From positions 1,622,501 to 1,686,500 of the forward strand of contig NZ_SRRY01000001.1 of the NCBI RefSeq assembly GCF_004792295.1: a stretch of 64,000 bases of DNA, written 5' to 3'. The notes beneath the pieces were generated by a model. The model made no database searches and was not told the origin of the DNA. It saw nothing but the letters and a program-made list of their open reading frames with translations. A program made the position numbers and the translations under genes. Origin of the DNA: Pseudoalteromonas sp. MEBiC 03607. Lineage in GTDB: Bacteria > Pseudomonadota > Gammaproteobacteria > Enterobacterales > Alteromonadaceae. Each line of letters opens with the position of its first letter. Position 1 is the first letter of the stretch. Of the stretch, positions 53,768 to 62,526 are shown piece by piece.

Positions 53768-56488
53768 TCAAAGAGAATGCGAATAAAGGGTGGTTTTTGC
53801 TGTCTTTTTAGTCTTAGGTTCGCTTAAAAGTTCTATTCTTGGGCGTTCATCGCTGAATATCTCGCTCACATATTGCTGCATATCGCTCAGACTTAATGCT
53901 TCTAGGGCAGTTAAAAGTTGCTGCTGCATGTTAAAATCACTGTCGCGATTACCTATGGCTAGCCATAAACGCTGTGAGCGAAGACGCAAATTTTTGTCTT
54001 TTTCTGCGATATGAGTCACTAAGCCTGCTTTTGTATCAAGCCATTGTTGCTCACTGATTTGTGAGATCTGTGTTACATAATTTTCAATAAACTGCTTATG
54101 ACGTTTTAAAATTTCATCAGCGCTATGTTTAGGGGATTGCACATAAAAAGCGATACCAGCGCGGGTATTGAAAGGTGCGTAACCTGCGCCTACCAAATAA
54201 CCTAGCTGTTGCTTGGTTCTTAATTCGTTGAAGTAATCTTGATTGATGAGGTGGTTCAACAACATCATTTTTACTTTTTCTTCAGTCGCATCAGTTTGAG
54301 CTTGGTAATAAAGAACCATCGCATGGTCATTACAATTTAAACAAAAGCGCTGCTGCGACACATCCGTAATAGTAGAAAGAGGTCTGGTTAAATCAATAAT
54401 GGTATTGCTGCCAGCGAGGTGCTCAGCGATTTGTTTTTGAAATTTCAATGCATCGCTACGCTGCCAATTACCATGCAAAAAAGACTCTACATGCAATGCT
54501 TTGAAAAACTCTTCTCTAAAGCAATTAAATTGATGAAAACTCGTATCTTTTAAAGCTTGTGCAAGCGCATTTGGTTCTGGGTTCCAAGGCATTATCTGTG
54601 CACCAAGGATACTAAATAATTCACCTACAGGTTTGTTTTGATTGCTGTTTCGCCAATGCCTAACTAGTTGCTTTTTATATTCTGCAAAGCGTTTTGCGCA
54701 GATCTCAACATTAAAGAGTGCTTCAAGTAACTCATTAACCAGCTCTAACTGACTCGATGAAAGGCCTGCAGTATGTAAGGTCAAACCGCCTTGGTGAGAA
54801 GTTAAATGATAACTAAGGCCAGCCAGTTCTGCTGGATAAAATTGTTCAGCGACACTGTCCATAAATAGGTCGGCAAACAAACGTGTGAGTGCCATATGCT
54901 TAACATCTTTTATCGCAAAGGAAGAGTCCATTGCTAAATAAAAATGCCCTTTTGCAACACGAAAGGTTGCATCTTGCTTAAACCAAAAATCAAAACCTTC
55001 TTGTTTTACAAGTAATTCTGGTGTTTTTGTTGGCGCGTCTAAGGGGAGCAACTCAACCTCTTTATTAAGGTAAGGATTCGCGCTTGGTAAGCACATTTTA
55101 GGCAGGGGGGTGTTTATTTCGCCGAGTGCTTCTAACCAGCAAGGAGAAATATCCTCAATTTTATAAGGCGTATTGTACCATGCTGTCGTATGCTCAGGTT
55201 CGACACCTGGGTGAATTAACACTAAGCGCATATTGTCTGGCGTAAGCCACTGCATAGCAATTTCATGGGCACATTGATTAAAGCCTTCCATAAGGTAGTC
55301 ACCCTGAACATAGTTAGCTTCATCATAATGCTGCATGTTAATGCTTAAGTTACTTACCCAATCAATTAAGCGTGCTTTTTCTTGATTATCAAAGGCGATT
55401 TGCAAGAGGTTCTTTTTATCTTGATAAAGACGCGGCAACTTATCGCAGTTTTGGTTAATTAAGCAGATATATTCAAATACCATTTCGACGATATCTTCAT
55501 AGTATTCAATACCTTCATCTGTCAACGCCATGCTGATGTTAAAGTCTTTGAAATTACTGCCATTGATACCACCACCTGCAGAAAGCGCGTTGATCCAACC
55601 TTGCTCTTTCAAAATTGAATACAGCGACCCTTTGCCTTCATAGCCGAGTAAGTGAGCAATAAAACTCACCGTTTTGTGACGATAAAAGTCATCAATGTTC
55701 GGCATTGCAAAACTTATAATTAGCTTTTGCATATGCTTGTGTGGCTCAATATGCAGTACTTTACCTAAGTCTTGTTTGCGATAAAGAGGCTGCTCAATGA
55801 TCGCCTTACTTTTTTGCTGCCCTTTAATGGCGCTGAAATATTGGCTTACCCAGTCGCTCATTGTGGCAATATCTTCGTTACTGCAAATGACTAAAGTCAT
55901 CCATTGTGCTTGGTAGTGGCGGTCAAAAAAGGCACGTAATTCATCGCTAATACAACCTTCACGATCTGCAAGTGTTTGTTGGTTACCAACCGAGAACTTA
56001 GCAAAAGGGTGAGCAGGATTAACGGTTTCTTTATGGGCTTGGTAAATACGACGGCCATCGTCTTTTATTTTTAATTTAAACTCTGCATCAATCGCATTTC
56101 GTTCTTTAGCAGTTTCGTTAGGGCTTAATAGTGGCGCAATAAAAAAGCGACTAAATTGAGCCAGAGCTTCTGAAAATTGTTGGTTATTGATATCAAAGAA
56201 AAAGCAAGAATGCTCAGTACCTGTCCATGCGTTGGTACTGCCACCTGATTGTGAAACAAAATTAGAAAACCCGCCTGACTCTGGGTACAGATCGGTACCT
56301 AAAAAAAGCATATGTTCTAAAAAGTGAGCGAGCCCTTGTCTATCAAGAGGATCGTCAAAGTGACCAGCGTTTATCGCCATAGAAGCCGCGGATTTTGTTG
56401 ACTCAAGGTCTTGCACCAAGAGCACTTTTAGACCATTGTCCAGTGTTAGGGGCTGATATGTTCTGTTATCATTGCGGCTGATATTCAA
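53768..56488 (-). CDS. M16 metalloprotease (insulinase/protease III family)
   Basis: 906 aa from TTG 56488, preceded by AGGAG 8 bp away. The inverted zinc motif is HFLEH (His55, Glu58, His59), with Glu136 as the third ligand. The second half has the catalytically silent M16 copy (about 500-880; LRTKQQLGYLVGAGYAPFNTRAG). No signal peptide is seen, so it is likely cytoplasmic, unlike periplasmic pitrilysin. It resembles the insulin-degrading-enzyme group and probably degrades peptides. Confidence 0.93.
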   Translation of the reverse strand: MNISRNDNRTYQPLTLDNGLKVLLVQDLESTKSAASMAINAGHFDDPLDRQGLAHFLEHMLFLGTDLYPESGGFSNFVSQSGGSTNAWTGTEHSCFFFDINNQQFSEALAQFSRFFIAPLLSPNETAKERNAIDAEFKLKIKDDGRRIYQAHKETVNPAHPFAKFSVGNQQTLADREGCISDELRAFFDRHYQAQWMTLVICSNEDIATMSDWVSQYFSAIKGQQKSKAIIEQPLYRKQDLGKVLHIEPHKHMQKLIISFAMPNIDDFYRHKTVSFIAHLLGYEGKGSLYSILKEQGWINALSAGGGINGSNFKDFNISMALTDEGIEYYEDIVEMVFEYICLINQNCDKLPRLYQDKKNLLQIAFDNQEKARLIDWVSNLSINMQHYDEANYVQGDYLMEGFNQCAHEIAMQWLTPDNMRLVLIHPGVEPEHTTAWYNTPYKIEDISPCWLEALGEINTPLPKMCLPSANPYLNKEVELLPLDAPTKTPELLVKQEGFDFWFKQDATFRVAKGHFYLAMDSSFAIKDVKHMALTRLFADLFMDSVAEQFYPAELAGLSYHLTSHQGGLTLHTAGLSSSQLELVNELLEALFNVEICAKRFAEYKKQLVRHWRNSNQNKPVGELFSILGAQIMPWNPEPNALAQALKDTSFHQFNCFREEFFKALHVESFLHGNWQRSDALKFQKQIAEHLAGSNTIIDLTRPLSTITDVSQQRFCLNCNDHAMVLYYQAQTDATEEKVKMMLLNHLINQDYFNELRTKQQLGYLVGAGYAPFNTRAGIAFYVQSPKHSADEILKRHKQFIENYVTQISQISEQQWLDTKAGLVTHIAEKDKNLRLRSQRLWLAIGNRDSDFNMQQQLLTALEALSLSDMQQYVSEIFSDERPRIELLSEPKTKKTAKTTLYSHSL

Positions 56489-56684
56489 AAGATGCTCCTG
56501 AAAGAATGCGTTAACTCGCTAACAACAGATGATAACTTCAGGAAGGCTAAAAATGGCACAGCAATGAAAATCTACCTGAATATCAATAAGCGGATGTTTA
56601 ATGTATCTAGTGATGATATTCTAATATAGCTAACAATCAAGCAAACTGGCTACTGTTTTATATTCTTTAATCGGTTGATTTTTT

Positions 56685-57161
56685 ATGAAAACAATCTTAA
56701 TCATGCGCCATGGCGAAGCAACGCCAATGCAAGCAGATGATGCAGCAAGACAACTGACCGAAAATGGTCATCAAGAAGCCAGTAGAATGGGGCAATGGTT
56801 AGCAACACATTATAAACCAGATGCTCTGTTGGTGAGTCCTTACATTCGCGCTCAACAAACCGCTACTGATGCAACGCAAAATATTTCGTTACAATTTAAT
56901 GAAACTTGTAGCGATATTACGCCAGATGGCGTGCCACAAGTTGCTGCTGATTATTTAGAAACCCTCATTGCCATGCACCCTCAGTGTAATACTTGGTTAG
57001 TGGTAGCGCACATGCCAATAGTCAGCTATTTAGTTGATCAGTTGAGTCCTGGCCACATGCCTATTTTCAATACTGGCGCAGTCGCCGTAATTGAATATGA
57101 TGAGCACAATCAGCGCAGTTACTACCATAGTATTCACTCACCAAATAACGTCGAAATATAA
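56685..57161 (+). CDS. sixA: Phosphohistidine phosphatase SixA
   Basis: 158 aa. Histidine phosphatase fold with RHGE (Arg8, His9) at the start and the second His in VAHMPIVSYLVD. SixA removes phosphate from histidine in phosphotransfer proteins; its target in this organism is not known. It is divergent from the M16 protease gene and followed by a RidA gene 49 bp later. Confidence 0.92.
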   Translation: MKTILIMRHGEATPMQADDAARQLTENGHQEASRMGQWLATHYKPDALLVSPYIRAQQTATDATQNISLQFNETCSDITPDGVPQVAADYLETLIAMHPQCNTWLVVAHMPIVSYLVDQLSPGHMPIFNTGAVAVIEYDEHNQRSYYHSIHSPNNVEI

Positions 57162-57210
57162 CAGTGGATTTGCTAAATTAGCGCCACTGTTAATTTTTTA
57201 AGTCCTTACT

Positions 57211-57561
57211 ATGACAATTGAACGCTTACAAACGGGTGCGCGTATGAGCCGCATCGTTAAGCATAACGGCACTGTTTACTTGTGTGGCCAAGTGTGTGCT
57301 GATGCTGAAAAAGATATCACTGAACAAACTCAAACTATGCTTGATAAAGTTGAAGCCTTACTCATTGAGGCTGGTAGTAGCAAAGAGCATATGTTAAGTG
57401 CCACTATTTATCTGAAAAGCATGGAATATTTTGCCGAGATGAACGCTGTTTGGGATGCATGGGTACCACAAGGCCATGCACCTGCTCGCGCTTGTGTTGA
57501 GGCAAAAATGGCGCGCGATGCTCTGCTTGTAGAGATTTCTGTTGTTGCAGCTGTTAAGTAA
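57211..57561 (+). CDS. RidA family protein (YoaB-type)
   Basis: 116 aa, RidA length. The fold shows [30 protein letters not shown] and the conserved substrate Arg in [12 protein letters not shown]. RidA enzymes hydrolyse reactive enamine/imine intermediates; YoaB-like members have no firm substrate. It overlaps the ASCH gene. Confidence 0.88.
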   Translation: MTIERLQTGARMSRIVKHNGTVYLCGQVCADAEKDITEQTQTMLDKVEALLIEAGSSKEHMLSATIYLKSMEYFAEMNAVWDAWVPQGHAPARACVEAKMARDALLVEISVVAAVK

Positions 57562-58015
57562 CGAGCAGCGAATTGCGCAGTTGATTGCTCGTTTTAATGA
57601 GCAATCTGGGCGCGCAGTTGTTCAATTACCAAGTTGGCATTTTTGTGATAATGAGCAAGATGCCAATGACTGCGCATTGCTGGTTTTAAAGGGTGTAAAA
57701 CAAGCAACAACTCCTTCACTTTATTGGTTTAAAGCCAACAATGAAGCCCTTCCTGAAGTGGGTGATTTAGCCATTTTTACCAATTGGCAGGGGCAGCCCC
57801 TCGGCATTATTGAAACTGTCTCTGTAACCATTACCGCATTTAATCAAATAAGCGCAGATTATGCCGCGCTAGAAGGCGAGGGCGACAAAAGCCTTGAATA
57901 TTGGCAACGCGTACATTGGGACTATTATCAGCGAGAATTAGCTGGCACAGGCTATCAATGTCACCCCGATATGCCTTTAGTGTGTGAACAGTTTAAGTTA
58001 ATTTTTAAGGAGTGA
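57542..58015 (+). CDS. ASCH-domain protein
   Basis: 157 aa. ASCH domain seen as [40 protein letters not shown] and the C-terminal [12 protein letters not shown] domains bind RNA or nucleosides; some members are amidohydrolases for modified cytidine. The TTG 57542 start lies 20 bp inside the RidA gene, and TTG 57545 or CTG 57551 also fits, so the exact N-terminus is uncertain. The next gene starts 3 bp after its stop. Confidence 0.85.
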   Translation: MLQLLSNEQRIAQLIARFNEQSGRAVVQLPSWHFCDNEQDANDCALLVLKGVKQATTPSLYWFKANNEALPEVGDLAIFTNWQGQPLGIIETVSVTITAFNQISADYAALEGEGDKSLEYWQRVHWDYYQRELAGTGYQCHPDMPLVCEQFKLIFKE

Positions 58016-58017
58016 GC

Positions 58018-58752
58018 ATGAGTTCAAATCCTGTGGTTCTTATCACTGGCGGTGGACGAGGTATTGGTGCCGCGACAGCAAAGCTGTTTGCTAAACATGG
58101 CTATGATGTGTGTATTAATTATAAGTCAGATCAAGCAAGTGCAGAGCAGGTAGCCCAACAGCTAAAATCCCTCGGTGTGAATTCGTACTTATTACAAGCT
58201 GACATCGCAGATGAGCAGCAAGTAATCGCCATGTTCGCCAAACTCGATGGGCTGGTTGCGCGCTTAGACGTGTTAGTGAATAACGCGGCGATGATGATGC
58301 CGCAAATGCCGTTATTAGAGATGGATGCTAAGCGAATCAACGCTATTTTAAGTTGCAATGTCACAGGGGCATTTTTGTGTGCGCGAGAAGCAATTAAGCG
58401 CATGGATAAAGGCAGTATTGTGAATGTGTCATCGGGTGCGTCGCGAACCGGCTCGCCAAATGAATATTTAGACTATGCTGCATCTAAAGGAGCACTTGAT
58501 ACCTTCACTATTGGTCTTGCCAAAGAAGTAGCGAGTAAAGGCATTCGAGTTAATGCGGTAAGGCCTGGTCTTATTTATACCGATATGCATCGTGATGGTG
58601 GTGAAGCAAACCGCGTCGATCGTTTAAAATCTAAATTGCCGCTGGGGCGTGGTGGAGAAGCTGATGAGGTCGCTTCAGCGATTTACTTTTTGGCAAGTGA
58701 GCAAGCATCATTTACAACAGGCAGTTTTATAGATGTTTCAGGTGGTTTATAA
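58018..58752 (+). CDS. SDR-family oxidoreductase
   Basis: 244 aa from ATG 58018, with AAGGAG before it; GTG 58012 is less likely. Rossmann motif TGGGRGIG, NNAA (residues about 86-90), catalytic Ser (NVSSGAS) and YAASK (Tyr-Lys). The family is classical SDR, NAD(P)-dependent. A GG-containing end (GSFIDVSGGL) is typical. Its substrate is unknown. It is the last of the sixA-RidA-ASCH-SDR run. Confidence 0.9.
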   Translation: MSSNPVVLITGGGRGIGAATAKLFAKHGYDVCINYKSDQASAEQVAQQLKSLGVNSYLLQADIADEQQVIAMFAKLDGLVARLDVLVNNAAMMMPQMPLLEMDAKRINAILSCNVTGAFLCAREAIKRMDKGSIVNVSSGASRTGSPNEYLDYAASKGALDTFTIGLAKEVASKGIRVNAVRPGLIYTDMHRDGGEANRVDRLKSKLPLGRGGEADEVASAIYFLASEQASFTTGSFIDVSGGL

Positions 58753-58755
58753 AAA

Positions 58756-59676
58756 CTAAAGTAAAATAGTTAACCAAACACTAAAGCTCACTACACTTAA
58801 CACCGTTGAAAGCACAACGCTACTTGCCAGTGTCGCCTGATGTTGTTTAATTTGATTAGCAATTAAATAAGCGTTTACACCTAAAGGAGAGGCGCTTAAA
58901 AGGACAAGTACTTTCAGCAGAGATTGCTCCAAATTAAAAACGTGGCTAGCAAAAAAGTATACAGCACAAGGTAAAACGGCAAGTTTGATGATGGTAGCAA
59001 TAACGGAGGCCTGCCAGTTGTCTGCAACTTTATAGAACACCAAATTTGCCCCTAACACGAATAACGCACACGCAATGGCGAGTTTAGCAAGTAAGCTCAG
59101 GCCATTTGCTAAATCATCAAAAAGTGTAAAACCAAATAGGTTAACAGCAAGGCCACTACTGATACTCAACACGACTGGGTTCAGTAGCATGTTTTTAGCA
59201 AATGCTCGCCAAGAGAATGTTTGCTGCGACTTAGCACTGAGCAAAAAGGTGAGGGTAAATAATAATGCGCTGTGAAAAGTGATGATCATAAACACAATGC
59301 CGACCATTTGCTGCCCAAGAGCAGCAATAATAATAGGCAGACCTACCAGTACGGTATTTGAGTAACTACTGCCAAGAGCAAATACAGCGTGACGCGATGG
59401 TGCAGATTGCGTTGCTATAAAATACCGGTCAATCACATAGCCAAGGGCATAAATAGCTAATACTGGAATATAAAAACTTAAAAAGCCGGCAACAGAAACA
59501 CTATTTTTTAAATCGGCTTGTGCCATATTCAAAAATAGAAAAGCAGGCACGCTAATGTAAAAGGTAAACTTGCTTAACCCTGCTATATGCTCTTTCGATA
59601 AAAACTTGCTACGCGAGCTAATGTAACCACTTAAAACGATAAAAATCAGTGGAAAAATAATCGAAAAAATATGCAC
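58756..59676 (-). CDS. AEC-family transporter (auxin efflux carrier-like)
   Basis: 306 aa with ten membrane segments in two halves. Family features include FYISVPAFLFLNMA, ALGSSYSNTVLVGLPI and the C-terminal PLGVNAYLIANQIKQ. AEC proteins carry organic acids or related anions; the substrate is not visible. It is convergent with the SDR gene with 3 bp between stops. Confidence 0.9.
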   Translation of the reverse strand: MHIFSIIFPLIFIVLSGYISSRSKFLSKEHIAGLSKFTFYISVPAFLFLNMAQADLKNSVSVAGFLSFYIPVLAIYALGYVIDRYFIATQSAPSRHAVFALGSSYSNTVLVGLPIIIAALGQQMVGIVFMIITFHSALLFTLTFLLSAKSQQTFSWRAFAKNMLLNPVVLSISSGLAVNLFGFTLFDDLANGLSLLAKLAIACALFVLGANLVFYKVADNWQASVIATIIKLAVLPCAVYFFASHVFNLEQSLLKVLVLLSASPLGVNAYLIANQIKQHQATLASSVVLSTVLSVVSFSVWLTILL

Positions 59677-59700
59677 ATTAGGCCTTATGACAAGAAGACG

Positions 59701-60258
59701 TTAGCGTCTAAACTCATCACTTTGTGGAAGATTAATTAAAATAAGTACCGCACCTTTACCGCCAAACTCAAGAGGTGCTTGATGCATAGCAATTACATCA
59801 GGGTGTTGTACTAAATATTGTGGCACTTTGTGTTTGAGTATGCGCTCACCAATACCATGCACAATACAGGCACAATAGTAGTGCTGTTTTTTACACTCAT
59901 GAATTAATCCAGCCAGCTCATCTTTGGCTAACTCTTTATTTAAGCCATGTAAATCAAGGGTTAACTCAGGCGGGTAATCTCCACGACGAAGTTGCTTTGC
60001 CAAAAAGCTATCATGACCTGGCTTGACATAACTGACAGTGCCATGAGTGTCGATGTCTGGTACATATTCATCAGAAAAGAAAAATTCTGCCTGATGTTGC
60101 TTTTTTTGCTGGGAAAATTGCTTCGCTTGTGACACTTTAGGCTTATTGGTGAATCGAATAGTGTCTTGTTTAAAGGCTTTGGCACCACTAATACTCTGAC
60201 GAAATAAATCAATATCGTCAGGGCTTATGTGATTGTTGGCGTGGGGATCTTTTTTCAT
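59701..60258 (-). CDS. smrB: SmrB, Smr-domain endonuclease
   Basis: 185 aa. The N-terminal tail (DDIDLFRQSISGAKAF) is followed by the Smr domain with DLHG (102-105), VHGIG (133-137) and GGKGA (167-171). SmrB cuts mRNA at collided ribosomes, initiating rescue; the DLHG catalytic motif is complete. It is divergent from prmB, as in E. coli. Confidence 0.94.
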   Translation of the reverse strand: MKKDPHANNHISPDDIDLFRQSISGAKAFKQDTIRFTNKPKVSQAKQFSQQKKQHQAEFFFSDEYVPDIDTHGTVSYVKPGHDSFLAKQLRRGDYPPELTLDLHGLNKELAKDELAGLIHECKKQHYYCACIVHGIGERILKHKVPQYLVQHPDVIAMHQAPLEFGGKGAVLILINLPQSDEFRR

Positions 60259-60359
60259 GGCGGCAGTCTAAACAAAAAAACGCTAAAAATCGAGTAAAAA
60301 CCAACTGAAAAGACGGTACAATACGCGTCAGAATAGACTTTGAAAGTTAAGGAACATAC

Positions 60360-61295
60360 ATGAACCATTTCCAGATTGAAGATGCAATTTTAGACGAGGC
60401 AATTGCAGAACTTTCAACGTTGCACGATTGGTTACGTTGGACAACCAGTCAATTTGCCAGCAGTGGTATTTTCTTTGGGCACGGTACAGATAATGCGTGG
60501 GATGAAGCAGTTAGCTTATTATTACCCGCATTAAGTTTGCCTATCGACGCGCCAAAAGAGCTAATGCATGCGCGTTTAACCAGCACCGAGAAAAACCGTT
60601 TAGCTGAACTAATTGCAGAGCGTATTAATGATTGTACGCCAGTACCATACCTGACCAACATAGCATGGTTTGCAGGTATGCCGTTTTATGTCGATGAGCG
60701 CGTGTTAATTCCACGCTCGCCATTTGCAGAGCTAATTAACAACCGCTTTGCACCTTGGTTAGAAGAGCCAAGCTCAGTAACGCGCATTCTTGATTTATGT
60801 ACCGGCTCTGCGTGTATCGCCATTGCACTTGCACAAGCATTTGAAGATGCTCAAGTTGATGCGGTTGATATTTCTTATGAAGCGCTCGAAGTTGCTGATA
60901 TTAATATTAGCGATTACATGCTCAATGACCGCGTACTACCAATTCAATCAGACGTGTTTAGTGGCGTTCCGGGTCAAAAATATGATCTGATCGTAGCAAA
61001 CCCACCTTATGTTGATGCTGAAGATATGGCTGATTTACCGCGTGAATTCCACCATGAACCAGAACTTGGTTTAGCATCGGGTCATGACGGCCTAGACGTA
61101 ACGCGTACAATTTTAGCTGAAGCCGCTGAACATCTAACTGATAACGGTTTGTTATTTGTCGAAGTCGGCAACTCTATGGTACATATGGAAGCGTTATATC
61201 CAAATGCACCGTTTGAGTGGGTTGAGTTCGAGCAAGGTGGATTAGGTGTGTTTGTGATCAGCAAAGAGCAACTAGTTAAGTATTTTGCTGACTAA
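60360..61295 (+). CDS. prmB: Ribosomal protein L3 glutamine methyltransferase PrmB
   Basis: 311 aa. SAM site DLCTGSACIAIALA and the N6-glutamine methyltransferase motif NPPY (Asn214). The start MNHFQIEDAILDEAIAELSTLHDWLRW matches PrmB rather than PrmC. It methylates a Gln of ribosomal protein L3. aroC follows 65 bp later, after a short hairpin. Confidence 0.95.
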   Translation: MNHFQIEDAILDEAIAELSTLHDWLRWTTSQFASSGIFFGHGTDNAWDEAVSLLLPALSLPIDAPKELMHARLTSTEKNRLAELIAERINDCTPVPYLTNIAWFAGMPFYVDERVLIPRSPFAELINNRFAPWLEEPSSVTRILDLCTGSACIAIALAQAFEDAQVDAVDISYEALEVADINISDYMLNDRVLPIQSDVFSGVPGQKYDLIVANPPYVDAEDMADLPREFHHEPELGLASGHDGLDVTRTILAEAAEHLTDNGLLFVEVGNSMVHMEALYPNAPFEWVEFEQGGLGVFVISKEQLVKYFAD

Positions 61296-61311
61296 CGGCA
61301 GATTTTAAAAG

Positions 61312-61328
61312 CCGAGCCTGAGGGCTCG
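61312..61328 (+). terminator. Weak hairpin between prmB and aroC
   Basis: CCGAGCC pairs with GGCTCGG around TGA. No T-run follows, so it is probably not a full terminator and read-through into aroC is likely. Confidence 0.3.
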
Positions 61329-61360
61329 GTATCAGTAGTCATTAGGAATGAGGAAAGTTA

Positions 61361-62458
61361 ATGGCAGGTAATAGCATTGGACAACTATTTAAAGTGTCCA
61401 CCTTTGGTGAGAGCCACGGCGTTGCATTAGGCGGCGTTGTTGATGGTACACCAGCAGGCCTTGAAATTTGCGAGGCCGACTTACAAATTGATTTAGACCG
61501 TCGTAAACCGGGGCAAAGTCGTTATACAACGCAGCGCCGCGAAAGTGACGAAGTTAAAATTCTTTCAGGTGTATTCGAAGGTAAAACCACAGGTACTAGC
61601 ATTGGTTTACTGATTGAAAACACCGATCAACGTTCAAAAGACTACGGCAAAATCGCTGAGGTGTTTCGTCCAGGTCATGGCGATTATACCTATTGGCATA
61701 AATACGGTATCCGTGATTACCGAGGTGGTGGTCGCTCTTCTGCCCGTGAAACGGCTATTCGTGTAGCGGCAGGTGCAATTGCTAAAAAATACTTAAAACA
61801 GTTTCATGGTATTGAAATTCGAGCATGTTTGAGCCAACTAGGGCCAATCAAAGCAGAAGACTACAACTGGGATGAAGTAGAAAATAATGCATTTTTCTTT
61901 CCAGACACCAGCAAGCTAGAAGCGCTTGATGAGTACATGCGCGACCTAAAAAAACAAGGTGACTCGGTAGGCGCTAAAGTTAAAGTGGTTGCTAAAAATG
62001 TGCCTGTAGGCTTAGGTGAGCCAGTATTTGATCGCCTAGATGCAGAGCTTGCACACTCATTAATGAGCATTAATGCAGTAAAAGGCGTTGAGATTGGTGA
62101 CGGCTTTGATGTGGTTGAGCAAAAAGGCTCTGAACACCGTGATGAGTTAACTCCTGATGGGTTTACATCAAACCACGCGGGTGGTGTACTTGCGGGTATC
62201 TCGACAGGGCAAGATATCATTGCCTCTATCGCACTTAAGCCAACCTCAAGCATTACCATACCGGGCAACAGTATTAATACTAGTAACGAAGCGGTAGAGA
62301 TGATCACCAAAGGACGCCATGATCCCTGTGTAGGCATTCGTGCTATTCCTATTGCTGAGGCGATGATGGCGATTACTTTAATGGATCACTTATTGCGCCA
62401 ACGTGGTCAAAACCCACATGTAAGCCACGAACATGGACCAATCAAAGGTTCGATTTAA
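61361..62458 (+). CDS. aroC: Chorismate synthase AroC
   Basis: 365 aa. Family signatures: [18 protein letters not shown] near the start, [30 protein letters not shown] in the middle, and the GRHDPC ending. It makes chorismate from 5-enolpyruvylshikimate-3-phosphate using reduced FMN, feeding PheA and the other aromatic pathways. Ribosome site GAGGAAAG precedes the ATG. Confidence 0.97.
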   Translation: MAGNSIGQLFKVSTFGESHGVALGGVVDGTPAGLEICEADLQIDLDRRKPGQSRYTTQRRESDEVKILSGVFEGKTTGTSIGLLIENTDQRSKDYGKIAEVFRPGHGDYTYWHKYGIRDYRGGGRSSARETAIRVAAGAIAKKYLKQFHGIEIRACLSQLGPIKAEDYNWDEVENNAFFFPDTSKLEALDEYMRDLKKQGDSVGAKVKVVAKNVPVGLGEPVFDRLDAELAHSLMSINAVKGVEIGDGFDVVEQKGSEHRDELTPDGFTSNHAGGVLAGISTGQDIIASIALKPTSSITIPGNSINTSNEAVEMITKGRHDPCVGIRAIPIAEAMMAITLMDHLLRQRGQNPHVSHEHGPIKGSI

Positions 62459-62491
62459 GCGCAGTCTTAAATAAAGTAAAAGCAGTTAATG

Positions 62492-62519
62492 AGCGCGATG
62501 ATTATCATCGCGCTTTTTT
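62492..62519 (+). terminator. Terminator of aroC
   Basis: AGCGCGATGA pairs with TCATCGCGCT around TTA, followed by TTTTTA. Confidence 0.93.
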
Positions 62520-62526
62520 ATGCCTG

